Assembly (NCBI GenBank): GCA_947496355.1
Contig: CANMCO010000002.1
Coordinates: 186,001-250,000, forward strand
DNA length: 64,000 nucleotides
Source of the DNA: an uncultured Aquimarina sp.
GTDB taxonomy: Bacteria; Bacteroidota; Bacteroidia; Flavobacteriales; Flavobacteriaceae
Direction of reading: 5' to 3'
In this document: in pieces, positions 43,766 to 54,800 of the stretch
How positions within the stretch are numbered: position 1 is the stretch's first letter
Layout: every line of letters begins with the position of its first letter
The notes under the pieces: generated by a model
What the model saw: only the letters and a program-made list of their open reading frames with translations
The model's database searches: none
Told to the model about the DNA's origin: nothing
Made by a program: the position numbers and the translations under genes

Positions 43766-45712
43766 ATGAATAAGAAAGGTTTTACATTCAGACATCTAGT
43801 TTTTGGTATGATCTTGCTTGTTTGTTTTGGATGTAAACAAGACCGCGAAAATGAAAATTTAAGCCCCACAGTTATAATTGAAAAGCTAACCAGTCAGGAA
43901 GATACTGATGGGGATAAGAAAATAACAATCGAGGATAAGGGCCCAAAGAAATTCGTGTTCGTAGATAAGAAAGGAAAAACTCATAGTATTGAGGGAACAT
44001 ATCAGTTGTCAAATCTCTTACAGGAATTGGCTATTGCCGAAAGTGTTAATGCAATTTCGATAGACAGAATCACAGAGGCGCCTTCGGATCGTATTTCGCG
44101 ACTTATAAAGACACGGTTTTGGGATAATCTTACTAGGTCTATAGACAAAAAAGGATTAACCCAAGTGTTAAAGGACACCAAATCTGATACAGATACACTT
44201 CGATTATATATCCCATATAATGATAAAGAAGCGATAGTGTATTTTCAATCTTTAGAAACTAAAATTCAAAAGTTAAAAGTCATTACCCTTCCAAAGGAGA
44301 TCACACCAGCATATGTAAAGACACTCAATGCAAAACCAGGTATTTTAAATTTGGCACATACCAAGCAAGAAGGTGATTATAAAGGCACTCCGTTTGTGGT
44401 TCCGGGTGGAAGATTTAATGAAATGTATGGCTGGGATAGTTACTTTGAATCTATAGGGTTATTGATTGATGGTAAAGCGGATTTGGCTATGGCCATGGCA
44501 GATAATTTTGGATACCAAATCAAGCACTATGGTAAAATATTAAATGCTAACAGAAGCTATTACCTAACAAGAACACAGCCTCCTTTTTTTAGTTCATTAC
44601 TAAAAGAAATTTATCTTGATAATCCAGAGATTTCAAAAGAATGGCTTTCAAATAATCTAAAAATGGTTATAAAAGAGTACGAAACTGTTTGGATGCAACA
44701 AGATGTTCGTTTAACAAGTACAGGTTTAAATCGTTTTTATGGTGAAGGTATTGGTATGCCTCCAGAAACTGAAGATGGGCATTTCGACTTTATATTAACC
44801 CAGTATGCAGATAAACATGAACTTTCGCTTCAAAAATTCAAAGAAAAATATAAGAGCGGAGAAGTGTTAGATGAAGAATTGGATGCGTACTTTACCCATG
44901 ACCGATCTATGCGAGAAAGTGGTCATGATACTTCAAACCGTCTGGATGACGTTTGTGCAGATTTAAATACAGTAGGATTGAATAGTTTGCTTTATAAGTA
45001 TGAAACAGATATAGCGTATTTGATCAAAAATGTGTTTAACGATAATTTTGTTACAGGTGAAGTAAACCACAGTTCTCAATCATGGATAGCAAAAGCTGAA
45101 AAAAGAAAGAAGTTGATAAATCGATTACTATGGAATCGGGAAAAAGGATCTTTTTATGATTATAATTTTGTGACCAAGAAACAATTACAAATAGAATCAG
45201 CTACGAATTTCTATCCGTTATGGGCAGGAATTTGCACCAAAGACCAAGCATCTTCTTTGGTAAAAAAAATGTTTGAAAACCTTGTGCAAAAAGGAGGTGT
45301 CTCTGGAACATCCAATATTGCAAATATTGGTGGTGCAAATGGTCCGCAACGCCAATGGGATTATCCAAATGGCTGGGCTCCTCATCAAATGCTTATTTGG
45401 AGAGGGTTGGATGGGTATGGATACGAAACAGAAACTCAAGAGCTAGTATATAGATGGTTATGGATGATTACCAAAAACGCCGTAAACTATAATGGCACAA
45501 TTCCAGAAAAGTATGATGTTGTCAGATGTACACACAAGGTATATGCAGAATATGGTAACGTAGGTACTGAGTTTGATTATATCACACCTAGTGGTTTTGG
45601 ATGGATGAATGCTTCATATCAATTGGGATTAGGTTTTTTAAATATAGAGCTTAGGGCTAAATTAAATCAATTGGTTGATCCTGATGATATTTTCAAAAAA
45701 AAGGATTTATAA
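43766..45712 (+). CDS. Periplasmic or surface alpha,alpha-trehalase (GH37), lipoprotein
   Basis: Splits trehalose into two glucose. The 648-residue protein has a lipoprotein signal (FGMILLVCFGC). GH37 signatures are intact: PGGRFNEMYGWDSYF (from 213; signature 1) and QRQWDYPNGWAP (near 526; signature 2), along with the catalytic-region RESGHDTSNR motif and the C-terminal EKYDVV...YGNVGTEFDYITPSGFGW. It is longer than E. coli TreA by an N-terminal stretch rich in Lys/Asp. The ATG at 43766 avoids overlap with the symporter; an in-frame ATG/GTG at 43745 is possible. Likely role: trehalose breakdown outside the cytoplasm with glucose taken up by the symporter. Confidence 0.93.
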   Translation: MNKKGFTFRHLVFGMILLVCFGCKQDRENENLSPTVIIEKLTSQEDTDGDKKITIEDKGPKKFVFVDKKGKTHSIEGTYQLSNLLQELAIAESVNAISIDRITEAPSDRISRLIKTRFWDNLTRSIDKKGLTQVLKDTKSDTDTLRLYIPYNDKEAIVYFQSLETKIQKLKVITLPKEITPAYVKTLNAKPGILNLAHTKQEGDYKGTPFVVPGGRFNEMYGWDSYFESIGLLIDGKADLAMAMADNFGYQIKHYGKILNANRSYYLTRTQPPFFSSLLKEIYLDNPEISKEWLSNNLKMVIKEYETVWMQQDVRLTSTGLNRFYGEGIGMPPETEDGHFDFILTQYADKHELSLQKFKEKYKSGEVLDEELDAYFTHDRSMRESGHDTSNRLDDVCADLNTVGLNSLLYKYETDIAYLIKNVFNDNFVTGEVNHSSQSWIAKAEKRKKLINRLLWNREKGSFYDYNFVTKKQLQIESATNFYPLWAGICTKDQASSLVKKMFENLVQKGGVSGTSNIANIGGANGPQRQWDYPNGWAPHQMLIWRGLDGYGYETETQELVYRWLWMITKNAVNYNGTIPEKYDVVRCTHKVYAEYGNVGTEFDYITPSGFGWMNASYQLGLGFLNIELRAKLNQLVDPDDIFKKKDL

Positions 45713-45793
45713 TTGTATAATTAGCAATAGATCTGTTAAAAAAATAACTTCTTTTTCCTATTCTTGATTTTTTGGAAGATAACTTACTATTAA

Positions 45794-45824
45794 TTTCTGC
45801 ATCTCATGCAGACTTGTAACTTTG
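45794..45824 (+). promoter_or_regulatory. Promoter of maeB
   Basis: TTTC (45794-45797), 19 bases, TAACTTTG (45817-45824), 25 bp before the ATG at 45850. Confidence 0.65.
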
Positions 45825-45849
45825 TATTGCACATTTATTTTGATTTAGT

Positions 45850-48153
45850 ATGAGTATTGAAAGTAAAAGACGAGAGGCGCTGATCTATCATGCAAAGCCT
45901 ACCCCCGGTAAAATAAAAGTCGTTCCTACCAAAAAATATGCAACTCAAAGAGATTTGTCATTGGCATATTCTCCCGGTGTTGCAGAACCTTGTTTAGAAA
46001 TAGAAAAGGAAAAGGCAAATGTTTATAAATATACCGCAAAAGGAAATTTGGTAGCAGTAATATCAAATGGAACCGCAGTTTTAGGATTAGGAGACATTGG
46101 TCCAGAAGCTTCAAAACCAGTTATGGAGGGTAAAGGATTACTCTTTAAAATCTTTGCAGACATTGATGTTTTTGATATAGAAGTGGATACAAAAGATGTT
46201 GATGCATTTATTGAAACAGTAAAAAATATAGCTCCCACATTTGGAGGGATAAATTTAGAAGATATTAAAGCTCCTGAAGCGTTTGAGATCGAAAGAAGAT
46301 TAAAAGAAGAGCTTGATATTCCTGTAATGCATGATGACCAGCACGGTACGGCAATTATTTCTGCCGCGGCTTTGCTTAATGCTCTGGAAATTGCAGACAA
46401 GAAAATTGAAGAAGTAAAAATAGTAGTAAGTGGTGCAGGTGCTGCTGCGGTTTCTTGTACGCGTCTATATAAAGCATTTGGTGCAAAAGCAAAAAATATT
46501 GTAATGACTGATAGTAAGGGTGTGATCAGAAAAGATCGTGATAACCTTACTGCTGAAAAAGCCGAATTTGCCACAGACCGCGATCTAAATGAATTAGAAG
46601 ATGCAATGAAGGATGCAGATGTGTTTATTGGCTTATCTATGGCTAACCTTGTAACACAGGAGATGTTAGTTTCTATGGCAGATGATCCTATTGTATTTGC
46701 TATGGCAAATCCAGATCCTGAAATAAAGTATGACCTTGCTATAAAAGCTCGTAAAGACGTAATTATGGCAACAGGTAGAAGTGATCATCCTAACCAGGTA
46801 AATAATGTGTTAGGTTTCCCATTTATTTTTAGAGGAGCAATGGATGTAAGAGCCACGGGAATTAACGAAGAAATGAAAATGGCCGCGGTAAAGGCACTAG
46901 CAGAACTGGCAAAAGAACCTGTTCCTGAGCAAGTTAATATTGCCTATGGTGAAACCCGTCTTAATTTTGGTAGAGAATATATAATCCCTAAACCATTTGA
47001 TCCTAGATTAATTGCCAAAGTGCCACCGGCAGTTGCAAAAGCTGCCATAGAAAGTGGGGTGGCTACAGAGCCAATTACCGATTGGGAAAAGTATGAAGAT
47101 GAATTGCTTGAGCGAATGGGTAATGACAATAAATTGGTAAGGCTATTATTAGATAGAGCACGTATCAATCCTAAAAGAGTTATTTTTGCCGAAGGAGATC
47201 ACTTAGATGTTTTAAAAGCAGCGCAGACCGTAAAAGAAGAAGGTATTGCAATTCCAATTTTATTAGGGAGAAAAGATGTAATTCTAGAGTTAATGAAAGA
47301 GATTGATTTTGATCCTGCCGGAATCGAAATTATTGATCCTAAAGCCGATGAAGAATGTGAACGAAAAAATGGATATGCCAAAAAGTATTGGGAGAATAAT
47401 AAAAGACAAGGAATTACTCTGTATGATGCTGAACGTTTATTGAGAGAGCGTAATTATTTTGCTGCAATGATGGTGAATGAAGGAGATGCAGATGCCTTAC
47501 TTTCTGGATATTCAAGAAGTTATCCTACTGTAGTAAAACCCATGTTGGACCTAATTGGTTTAGCCAAAGGAGCTACACGAATAGCCACCATGAATGTAAT
47601 GATGACCGATAGAGGACCTTTATTTATTAGTGATACCTCAATAAATATAGATCCTTCTTCAAAAGAACTCGCTAAAATTGCACAAATGACAGCAAGGACA
47701 GTAGAGATGTTTGGTATTGAGCCTATTATGGCGATGGTTTCATATGCAAACTTTGGATCGTCAAAACATCAATCTGCAGCTAAAGTACAAGATGCAGTGG
47801 CGTATTTACATCGTTATTACCCTAATTTGATTGTAGATGGTGGATTGCAAATGAATTTTGCACTGAACAGGAAAATGCGAAAAGATAAATTTCCGTTTTC
47901 TAAACTTAATGGAAAAAAAGTAAATACACTTGTATTTCCAAGTTTAGATTCAGCAAATAGTAACTATAAACTATTAAGCGAGCTTAATAATTCAGAATCT
48001 ATTGGTCCAATTATGATGGGGATGAGTAAGCCGGTGCATATTCTTCAATTAGGGGCAAGTGTAGAAGAAATGATTAATATGGCGGCAGTAGCTGTTATAG
48101 ATGCTCAAGAAAAAGAAAAAAGAGAGTTGTCTTTGCTCTCCAAGAACATGTAG
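45850..48153 (+). CDS. maeB: NADP-dependent malic enzyme with phosphotransacetylase-like domain
   Basis: Oxidatively decarboxylates malate to pyruvate, giving NADPH. The 767-residue protein is the long MaeB form. Residues about 1-425 are the malic enzyme: SLAYSPGVAEPCLEI, GNLVAVISNGTAVLGLGDIG, the metal-binding MHDDQHGTAIISAAALLNAL and the nucleotide-binding VVSGAGAAAVSC. Residues about 430-767 resemble phosphate acetyltransferase (RVIFAEGDHLDVLKAA, DALLSGYSRSYPTVVKP, GPIMMGMSKPVHILQLGASVEEM) and in related enzymes are regulatory rather than catalytic. Single gene with its own promoter and a following terminator. Confidence 0.97.
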   Translation: MSIESKRREALIYHAKPTPGKIKVVPTKKYATQRDLSLAYSPGVAEPCLEIEKEKANVYKYTAKGNLVAVISNGTAVLGLGDIGPEASKPVMEGKGLLFKIFADIDVFDIEVDTKDVDAFIETVKNIAPTFGGINLEDIKAPEAFEIERRLKEELDIPVMHDDQHGTAIISAAALLNALEIADKKIEEVKIVVSGAGAAAVSCTRLYKAFGAKAKNIVMTDSKGVIRKDRDNLTAEKAEFATDRDLNELEDAMKDADVFIGLSMANLVTQEMLVSMADDPIVFAMANPDPEIKYDLAIKARKDVIMATGRSDHPNQVNNVLGFPFIFRGAMDVRATGINEEMKMAAVKALAELAKEPVPEQVNIAYGETRLNFGREYIIPKPFDPRLIAKVPPAVAKAAIESGVATEPITDWEKYEDELLERMGNDNKLVRLLLDRARINPKRVIFAEGDHLDVLKAAQTVKEEGIAIPILLGRKDVILELMKEIDFDPAGIEIIDPKADEECERKNGYAKKYWENNKRQGITLYDAERLLRERNYFAAMMVNEGDADALLSGYSRSYPTVVKPMLDLIGLAKGATRIATMNVMMTDRGPLFISDTSINIDPSSKELAKIAQMTARTVEMFGIEPIMAMVSYANFGSSKHQSAAKVQDAVAYLHRYYPNLIVDGGLQMNFALNRKMRKDKFPFSKLNGKKVNTLVFPSLDSANSNYKLLSELNNSESIGPIMMGMSKPVHILQLGASVEEMINMAAVAVIDAQEKEKRELSLLSKNM

Positions 48154-48196
48154 CCAGATTAATTTGATGTATATATTTTAGAAAACTACAAAAAAA

Positions 48197-48236
48197 GGAT
48201 AAGCTTTAAATAACATTTTTAAAGCTTATTTTTTTA
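48197..48236 (+). terminator. Terminator after maeB
   Basis: ATAAGCTTTAAA (48199-48210) pairs with TTTAAAGCTTAT (near 48218-48229), followed by a long T-run. Confidence 0.75.
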
Positions 48237-48261
48237 TCCCATTTATATAGTAGAATTTTAT

Positions 48262-48269
48262 TACATTTG
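48262..48269 (+). promoter_or_regulatory. -7 element of the ruvA-sprA promoter
   Basis: TACATTTG matches TAnnTTTG and lies 24 bp before the ruvA ATG. No clear -33 box is present 19 bases upstream, so this is weaker than the others. Confidence 0.45.
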
Positions 48270-48292
48270 GTTTCTTAACATCAACTTAACAG

Positions 48293-48874
48293 ATGATCAC
48301 ACATATCAAGGGGAGGCTTGTAGAAAAAAATCCAACTGATGTTGTAATAGATTGTGGGGGCGTGGGGTATATTTTGCATATCTCATTACATACTTTTTCT
48401 TTACTTTCAGAAGGAGAGTCTTTACAATTATATACACATCTTCAGGTCAAAGAAGACTCCCATACCTTATTTGGTTTTGTAGAAAAATCCGAAAGAGAGA
48501 TTTTTAGGCTTTTAATTTCCGTTTCCGGAATTGGAGCAAGTACAGCTAGAACCATGTTGTCATCATTACATCCTAATCAAATCAAAGAAGCAATTGCTAC
48601 AAATGACGTGGCTACCATCCAATCCATTAAGGGAATTGGTGCTAAAACTGCACAACGTGTTATTATCGATCTTAAAGATAAAATACTTAAAGTTTATAAT
48701 ATCGACGAAGTTTCAGTCTCACAGAGCAATACTAATAAAGATGAAGCGTTATCAGCATTAGAAACTCTTGGATTTAACAGAAAGTTGGCAGAAAAAGCTA
48801 TTGATAGAGTTCTTAAACAAACCCCCAAAGAAACAGTAGAAAATATTATTAAACAGGCACTAAAAAATTTATAA
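48293..48874 (+). CDS. ruvA: Holliday junction DNA-binding protein RuvA
   Basis: Binds Holliday junctions as a tetramer and loads RuvB. The 193-residue protein begins MITHIKGRLVEKNPTDVVIDCGGVGY (domain I), carries the two helix-hairpin-helix motifs LLISVSGIGASTARTML and IQSIKGIGAKTAQRVIIDLKDKI (domain II), and a C-terminal RuvB-contact domain DEALSALETLGFNRKLAEKAID. It is 5 bp upstream of sprA, the conserved pairing in Flavobacteriaceae. Confidence 0.98.
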   Translation: MITHIKGRLVEKNPTDVVIDCGGVGYILHISLHTFSLLSEGESLQLYTHLQVKEDSHTLFGFVEKSEREIFRLLISVSGIGASTARTMLSSLHPNQIKEAIATNDVATIQSIKGIGAKTAQRVIIDLKDKILKVYNIDEVSVSQSNTNKDEALSALETLGFNRKLAEKAIDRVLKQTPKETVENIIKQALKNL

Positions 48875-48879
48875 AAACA

Positions 48880-51800
48880 TTGGGTCCTTCAAATTATTTA
48901 AACTTTAGTTTTTTTAGAATATTAGTATGTTTGATGACACTTTATAGCGGGGTGTTACATAGCCAGGAAAACGAAACCGTTCGTGATTCTACAAGTACTA
49001 CATTTTCTTTAGGTGAAATCTCATTACCAGATCCAAATAGTATTGTAACCAAATATGAATATGATCCTATTACCAATCGATATATCTATCGAGAGATGTT
49101 GGGCGATTTCAATGTTAGGTATCCGCTGTTTTTGACTCCTAACGAGTTTGAAGCTTTGGTAGAAGAAGAACAAAGAAGAGCATATTTCAAAGAAAAGATT
49201 GAAGCATTTAGCGGAAAAAAAGATGGAAGCGAGGAGAAACGAAAGAATTTACTCCCCATTTTTTATGTTAAATCAGGTTTTTTTGAATCAGTTTTTGGTG
49301 GAAATGAAATCGAGATTATCCCACAGGGTTCTGTAGAAATGGACCTTGGGTTGTTGTATACCAAACAAGATAATCCTGCTTTTTCGCCTAGAAACAGAAG
49401 CAACTTTACTTTTGATTTTGATCAAAGAATCAGCCTGAGTATGTTGGGTAAAATAGGAACAAGATTACAGGTTACTGCAAATTATGATACAGAGTCTACT
49501 TTCGACTTTCAAAATCAATTAAAACTTGAGTACACTCCAACAGAAGATGATATTATACAAAGTATAGAGGTGGGTAATGTAAGTATGCCCTTAAATAGCT
49601 CTTTAATTCAGGGTGCGCAGAGTCTTTTTGGAGTTAAAATGGGGCTTCAATTTGGTCGAACTACCGTTACGGGTGTATTTTCTGAACAACGATCCGAAAC
49701 TAGATCTGTAAATGTTCAAGGAGGAGGTACAGTTGAAGATTTTGAGCTTTTTGCATTGGATTATGATGAAAATAGGCACTTTTTTCTTGCTCATTTTTTT
49801 AGGGATAATTATGATAAGTCATTACAGAACTATCCGTTTATTAATAACAACATACAGGTTACCAGATTAGAAGTTTGGGTTACCAATAGGGCTACAAGTG
49901 CACAAACGCTTACCAATGCTCGTAATATTGTAGCGCTGCAGGATCTTGGAGAATCAAATGTTTCGGGTAATTTTACGATACCACCTGGTTTGTTTAATCC
50001 TGGAGCAGGATCTTTTCCAGATAATACAAATAATGATCTTGATCCGTCTGCTATAGGCCCTGCAGGACCTATTACGGATGCAGTAAGACAAGTTTCAACA
50101 GTACAACAAGGATTTACCGGTCAATTATCTGGATTTAACGAAGGATTTGATTATGCAATTCTTGAAAATGCCAGAAAACTAAGTCCTAGTGAATATAATT
50201 TAAATACACAATTAGGTTATATTTCTTTAAGTCAACGATTAAATAATGACGAAGTATTGGCGGTTGCTTTTCAATATACGGCTGGAGGTAGAGTGTATCA
50301 AGTTGGAGAGTTTGCAAATGACGGTGTAGATGCAACAATTGGTAATAATACTGGTAATGATGTAGATGATGTAGGGGCAAGTCAAAGTTTGGTAGTTAAA
50401 ATGCTTAAGAGTCCTATTATTAATGTCAATCTTCCAATATGGGACTTAATGATGAAAAATATCTACAGTACGGGAGCGTTTAGGCTTGAGCAGAATGACT
50501 TTAGACTAAACATTTTGTACTCAAACCCATCTCCAGTTAATTTCATAACGGCTGTAGATGAAAATACTTTAGCTTTACCAGACGATGTTGACGAAACTAC
50601 CTTGCTTAAAGTCTTTAATCTTGATCGCCTTAACCCTAACCGTGATCCTGTAGATGGGGGAGATGGTTTCTTTGATTATGTGCCTGGGATTACTATTGAT
50701 AGCGAAAATGGGCGAATTATATTTACCACAATAGAACCTTTTGGACAGCATTTATTTAATAAACTGGATAATGATGCTATTACAAATCCAGATGATTACA
50801 ATGATACTTCTGTTAATCTTGATCGATATAATATTAATCAAAGACAGTATGTATTTCGTGATCTGTATACGCAAACAAAAGTTATTGCAGAACAGAGATC
50901 TGCAGATAAAAACTACTTTCAATTAAAAGGTAGATATAAATCATCTGGTCAGGATGGGATTCCTCTTGGAGCATTCAACGTTCCCCAAGGTTCTGTAACT
51001 GTAACTGCCGGAGGAAGAGTATTACAGGAAGGTGTAGATTATACAGTAAATTATCAGTTAGGAAGAGTAAATATTCTTGACGAAGCTTTACTTTCTTCTA
51101 ATACACCTATTCAGGTTTCAACCGAAAATAACGCAGTTTTTGGTCAACAAACCAAACGTTTTACCGGGTTAAATATTGAACATAAATTCTCTGATGATTT
51201 TATCATAGGAGGGACATATTTAAACCTTAACGAGAGACCTATTACGCAGAAATCTAGTTATGATTTTGAACCAATTAATAATACTATTCTAGGTTTTAAC
51301 CTTAGTTACTCCAAAGAGGTACCTTTTTTAACCAGAATGGTTAATAAATTACCTAATATTGATACAGATGTCCCTTCAAATGTGTCAGTTAGAGCCGAGG
51401 CGGCCTATCTTATTGCGGGTGCACCAAAAGGTGCGGATTTTGATGGCGAAGTAACTACATATATTGACGATTTTGAAGGTGCGCAAACCAGAGTAGATAT
51501 TAGTTCACCTTTATCCTGGGAGCTTTCTAGTGTTCCGGTAGGGTTTGATGAAAATCCAAGTGATCCAGACGATATTGCCACCAATCCTAACTCTACACTT
51601 TCTACAGGATATAAACGAGCAAAATTGTCCTGGTATTCTATTGACCCAATTTTTTATAGTAGCAATAGACCAAGTGGGATTTCTGAACAAGATTTGTTTA
51701 GTAATGCTACCAGAAGGGTGTTTATTGATGAGATTTTTCCTGATACTGATATAGTACAGGGACAAACATTGGCCTTGTTTACCTTAGACCTTAATTATGA

Positions 51801-54800
51801 TCCGGGAACAAGAGGGCAGTATAATTTTAATCCTGCTTATGCAGATGTAGACCCTTCGCCTAATACTCCAGATCCAAGAGATAATTTTGCTGGAATTACA
51901 AGGCAATTAACATCTACAAATTTTGAGCAATCTAATGTTGAGTTTATAGAATTCTGGTTATTGGATCCATTTGCTTATGATGATGTGGATAACCCAGGTG
52001 GTACAATAGTTTTTAACTTAGGTAATATTAGTGAAGATGTCCTAAAGGATGGTAGAAAACAATATGAAAACGGACTTCCTGAAGTTCCTGAAAACACTTT
52101 TTCAACCACAAATTATAGATCTCAAGTCCCTCAAAATCAATCTCTTATTTATGCTTTTGATTCTGAAGGAGAAGCGAGGACAAATCAAGATGTTGGATTT
52201 GATGGATTGAACGATGAACAAGAAGCTGCACAATATGGGCCTTTAGGTTTTACAGGAGATGACCCTGCAGGTGATAATTATACATACTTTCTTCAAGTTC
52301 AAGGAAATGATGTAGTAGAAAGGTATAGAGATTATAACGGAACTCAAGGAAATTCACCTACCACGGTAACTAATGATGATCGAGGAAATACAACTTTTCC
52401 AACAGCAGAAGATGTGAATAGGGATAATACAATGAATACTATAGATAGTTATTTTGAGTATGAAATCCCGATTTTTAGAGGTATGGATGTTGGTAATGAT
52501 GGGCAAACTGGTTATATATCTGATGTCATTGATGAACCTGTGACAGTTTCGGGTCAACAGTTGAATGCACGATGGGTAAGATTTAAAGTGCCAATTACAA
52601 TTCCAGATAACCCAGCGACTCAACAGCAGGATGGTTATGTGTCAATTAATGGAGCTTCAGATTTTAGATCTATTAGATTTATGAGAATGTATCTTACCGA
52701 TTTTTCTCAGCCCACCTTATTACGATTTGGAAATTTGGATTTAGTAAGAGGTGATTATAGAAGGTATGTTGTAGAAGGTAATTCAACTAATGATCCTACA
52801 AGTGGGATTAATATAACTCGAGGAGGTGATGTAGTAGTGACTTCGGTGAGTGAAGAAGAAACACCAAATTACACCACACCACCTGGAGTAGTTAGGGAGC
52901 AATTAAACAACAATAATAATATCATTAGAGAAGATGAGAGATCTCTAGCACTCTCTGTTACAGATCTTCCAAATGATGACGCAAGAGGAGTATATAAAAA
53001 CTTCAATGTTGATATGCGTCAGTATGAGAATCTCGAGTTGTTTTTGCATGCAGAGAACTTGCCTGGCCAACCGGGAATTGATGATGGAGATCTAACTGCA
53101 TTTATAAGAATGGGGAATGATTTTACCAACAATTTCTATCAAATAGAGTTGCCTCTAGCTGTTTCTGACAGAACTATCCAAAACCCTTCTGCAAGTCAAG
53201 CTTGGCCAGATGTGAATAGGTTAAATTTAAGTTTGGATTTATTGCAGAAAATTAAGTCTACAATTATTGGGATTAATTCAGGTACAAGTAGTCTTGATAC
53301 AAGTCAACTGGTTTATTTTGATTCGAACGGAGAAAACCCAACAAATAATCCAACTCCTAATACTAGTCTTGGTAATTTAAGACTTGGGATTAAAGGAAAT
53401 CCTAGTTTTGGTGATGTTAGAGTGATGATGGTAGGTGTTAAGAATCAAAGTGGTGAAACTCAATCTGGAACTGTTTGGTTTAATGAAATGCGTCTTAGCG
53501 ATCTTAAAAATCAAGGTGGATGGGCCGCAGTTGGAAGTATGGATGCAAATATTGCTGATTTTGCAAATGTAAGTGCTTCGGGTAGAATTAGTACTATTGG
53601 TTTTGGAGGAATAGAGCAAGGCCCTAACGAAAGAAGTAGAGAGGATATAAAACAATACGACTTAACTACTAATGTTAATTTAGGACAACTCTTGCCAAAA
53701 AAATGGGGAGTTCAAATTCCATTTAATTATAGCCGTGGAGAGGAATTAATAACTCCACAGTTTGATCCTCAATTTCAGGATCTGGAACTTCAAGATTTGC
53801 TGGATAATGAAACAACTGCAGAAGGAAAAGAACGAAGAGAAAGGCAATCTACAGATTATACAAAAAGACAAAGTTTTAATGTTATTGGTTTGCGTAAAGA
53901 AAGAACTGGTGATGCAAAGCCGATGCCTTATGATGTAGAAAATCTTACGTTTTCAGGGACATATAATCAAACTGATCATCGTGATTTTGAAATAGAAAGA
54001 TCACTAGATCAAAGTGTGCGATTAGGTGGAACATATGATTTTACTTTTCAGCCAAAAGAAATAGAGCCTTTCAAAAAAATTAAACTTCTTGGAAAGAGTA
54101 AGTATTTTGATCTATTAAAGGATTTTAATTTCAATTTGCTTCCTACAAGTGTATCTGTGAATTCTAATATTAATAGACAATATAATGAACAGGTGTTTAG
54201 AGATATTACTGCAGAAGAAGGTAGTTTATCTTTACCAACCTTGTTTCAGCGTAACTTTCTTTTTGATTGGCAATTTGGGGTTAATTATAACTTAACAAAG
54301 TCGTTGAATTTTAGTTTCACATCTGCAAATAATCGTATCGTTAAGAATTTTATCGATGAAGAAGATAATAGTGTAGATGATACTATTGGGATTTGGAGTG
54401 GTCTGCTTGATGTGGGAGATCCTAATACCCATAATCAACAACTTCAGGTTAATTATGAAATTCCTTTTAATAAAATACCATTGTTTAAGTTTATGAGAGC
54501 GACATATACTTATAATACCGATTTTCAATGGGTTAAAGGGAGTGAGGCGCTAAAAACATTAGATGATATTCCAGATTTAGGAAATACTGTTCAGAATTCT
54601 AATGTGCATTCTATAAACGGTTCTTTAGATATGAATACCCTTTATAAATATGTAGGATTGACTAAGAAAAAACCGGGTAGACTTACATCAAAGAAAAATA
54701 GAGATTCAAAAAGTAAAGAAAACGAAGGTCCAAAATTAGAGCCTAAAAATGCCTCAAAAGGAAAAACCAAAAAACCTAAAAGTAAGTTAACTACGGGAGA

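Noticed and set aside
46023..46574. Antisense open frame of 183 codons inside maeB
   Set aside because: It lies opposite a clear malic enzyme frame, has a low-complexity Ser/Ala-rich composition expected from reverse reading, and has no start context.
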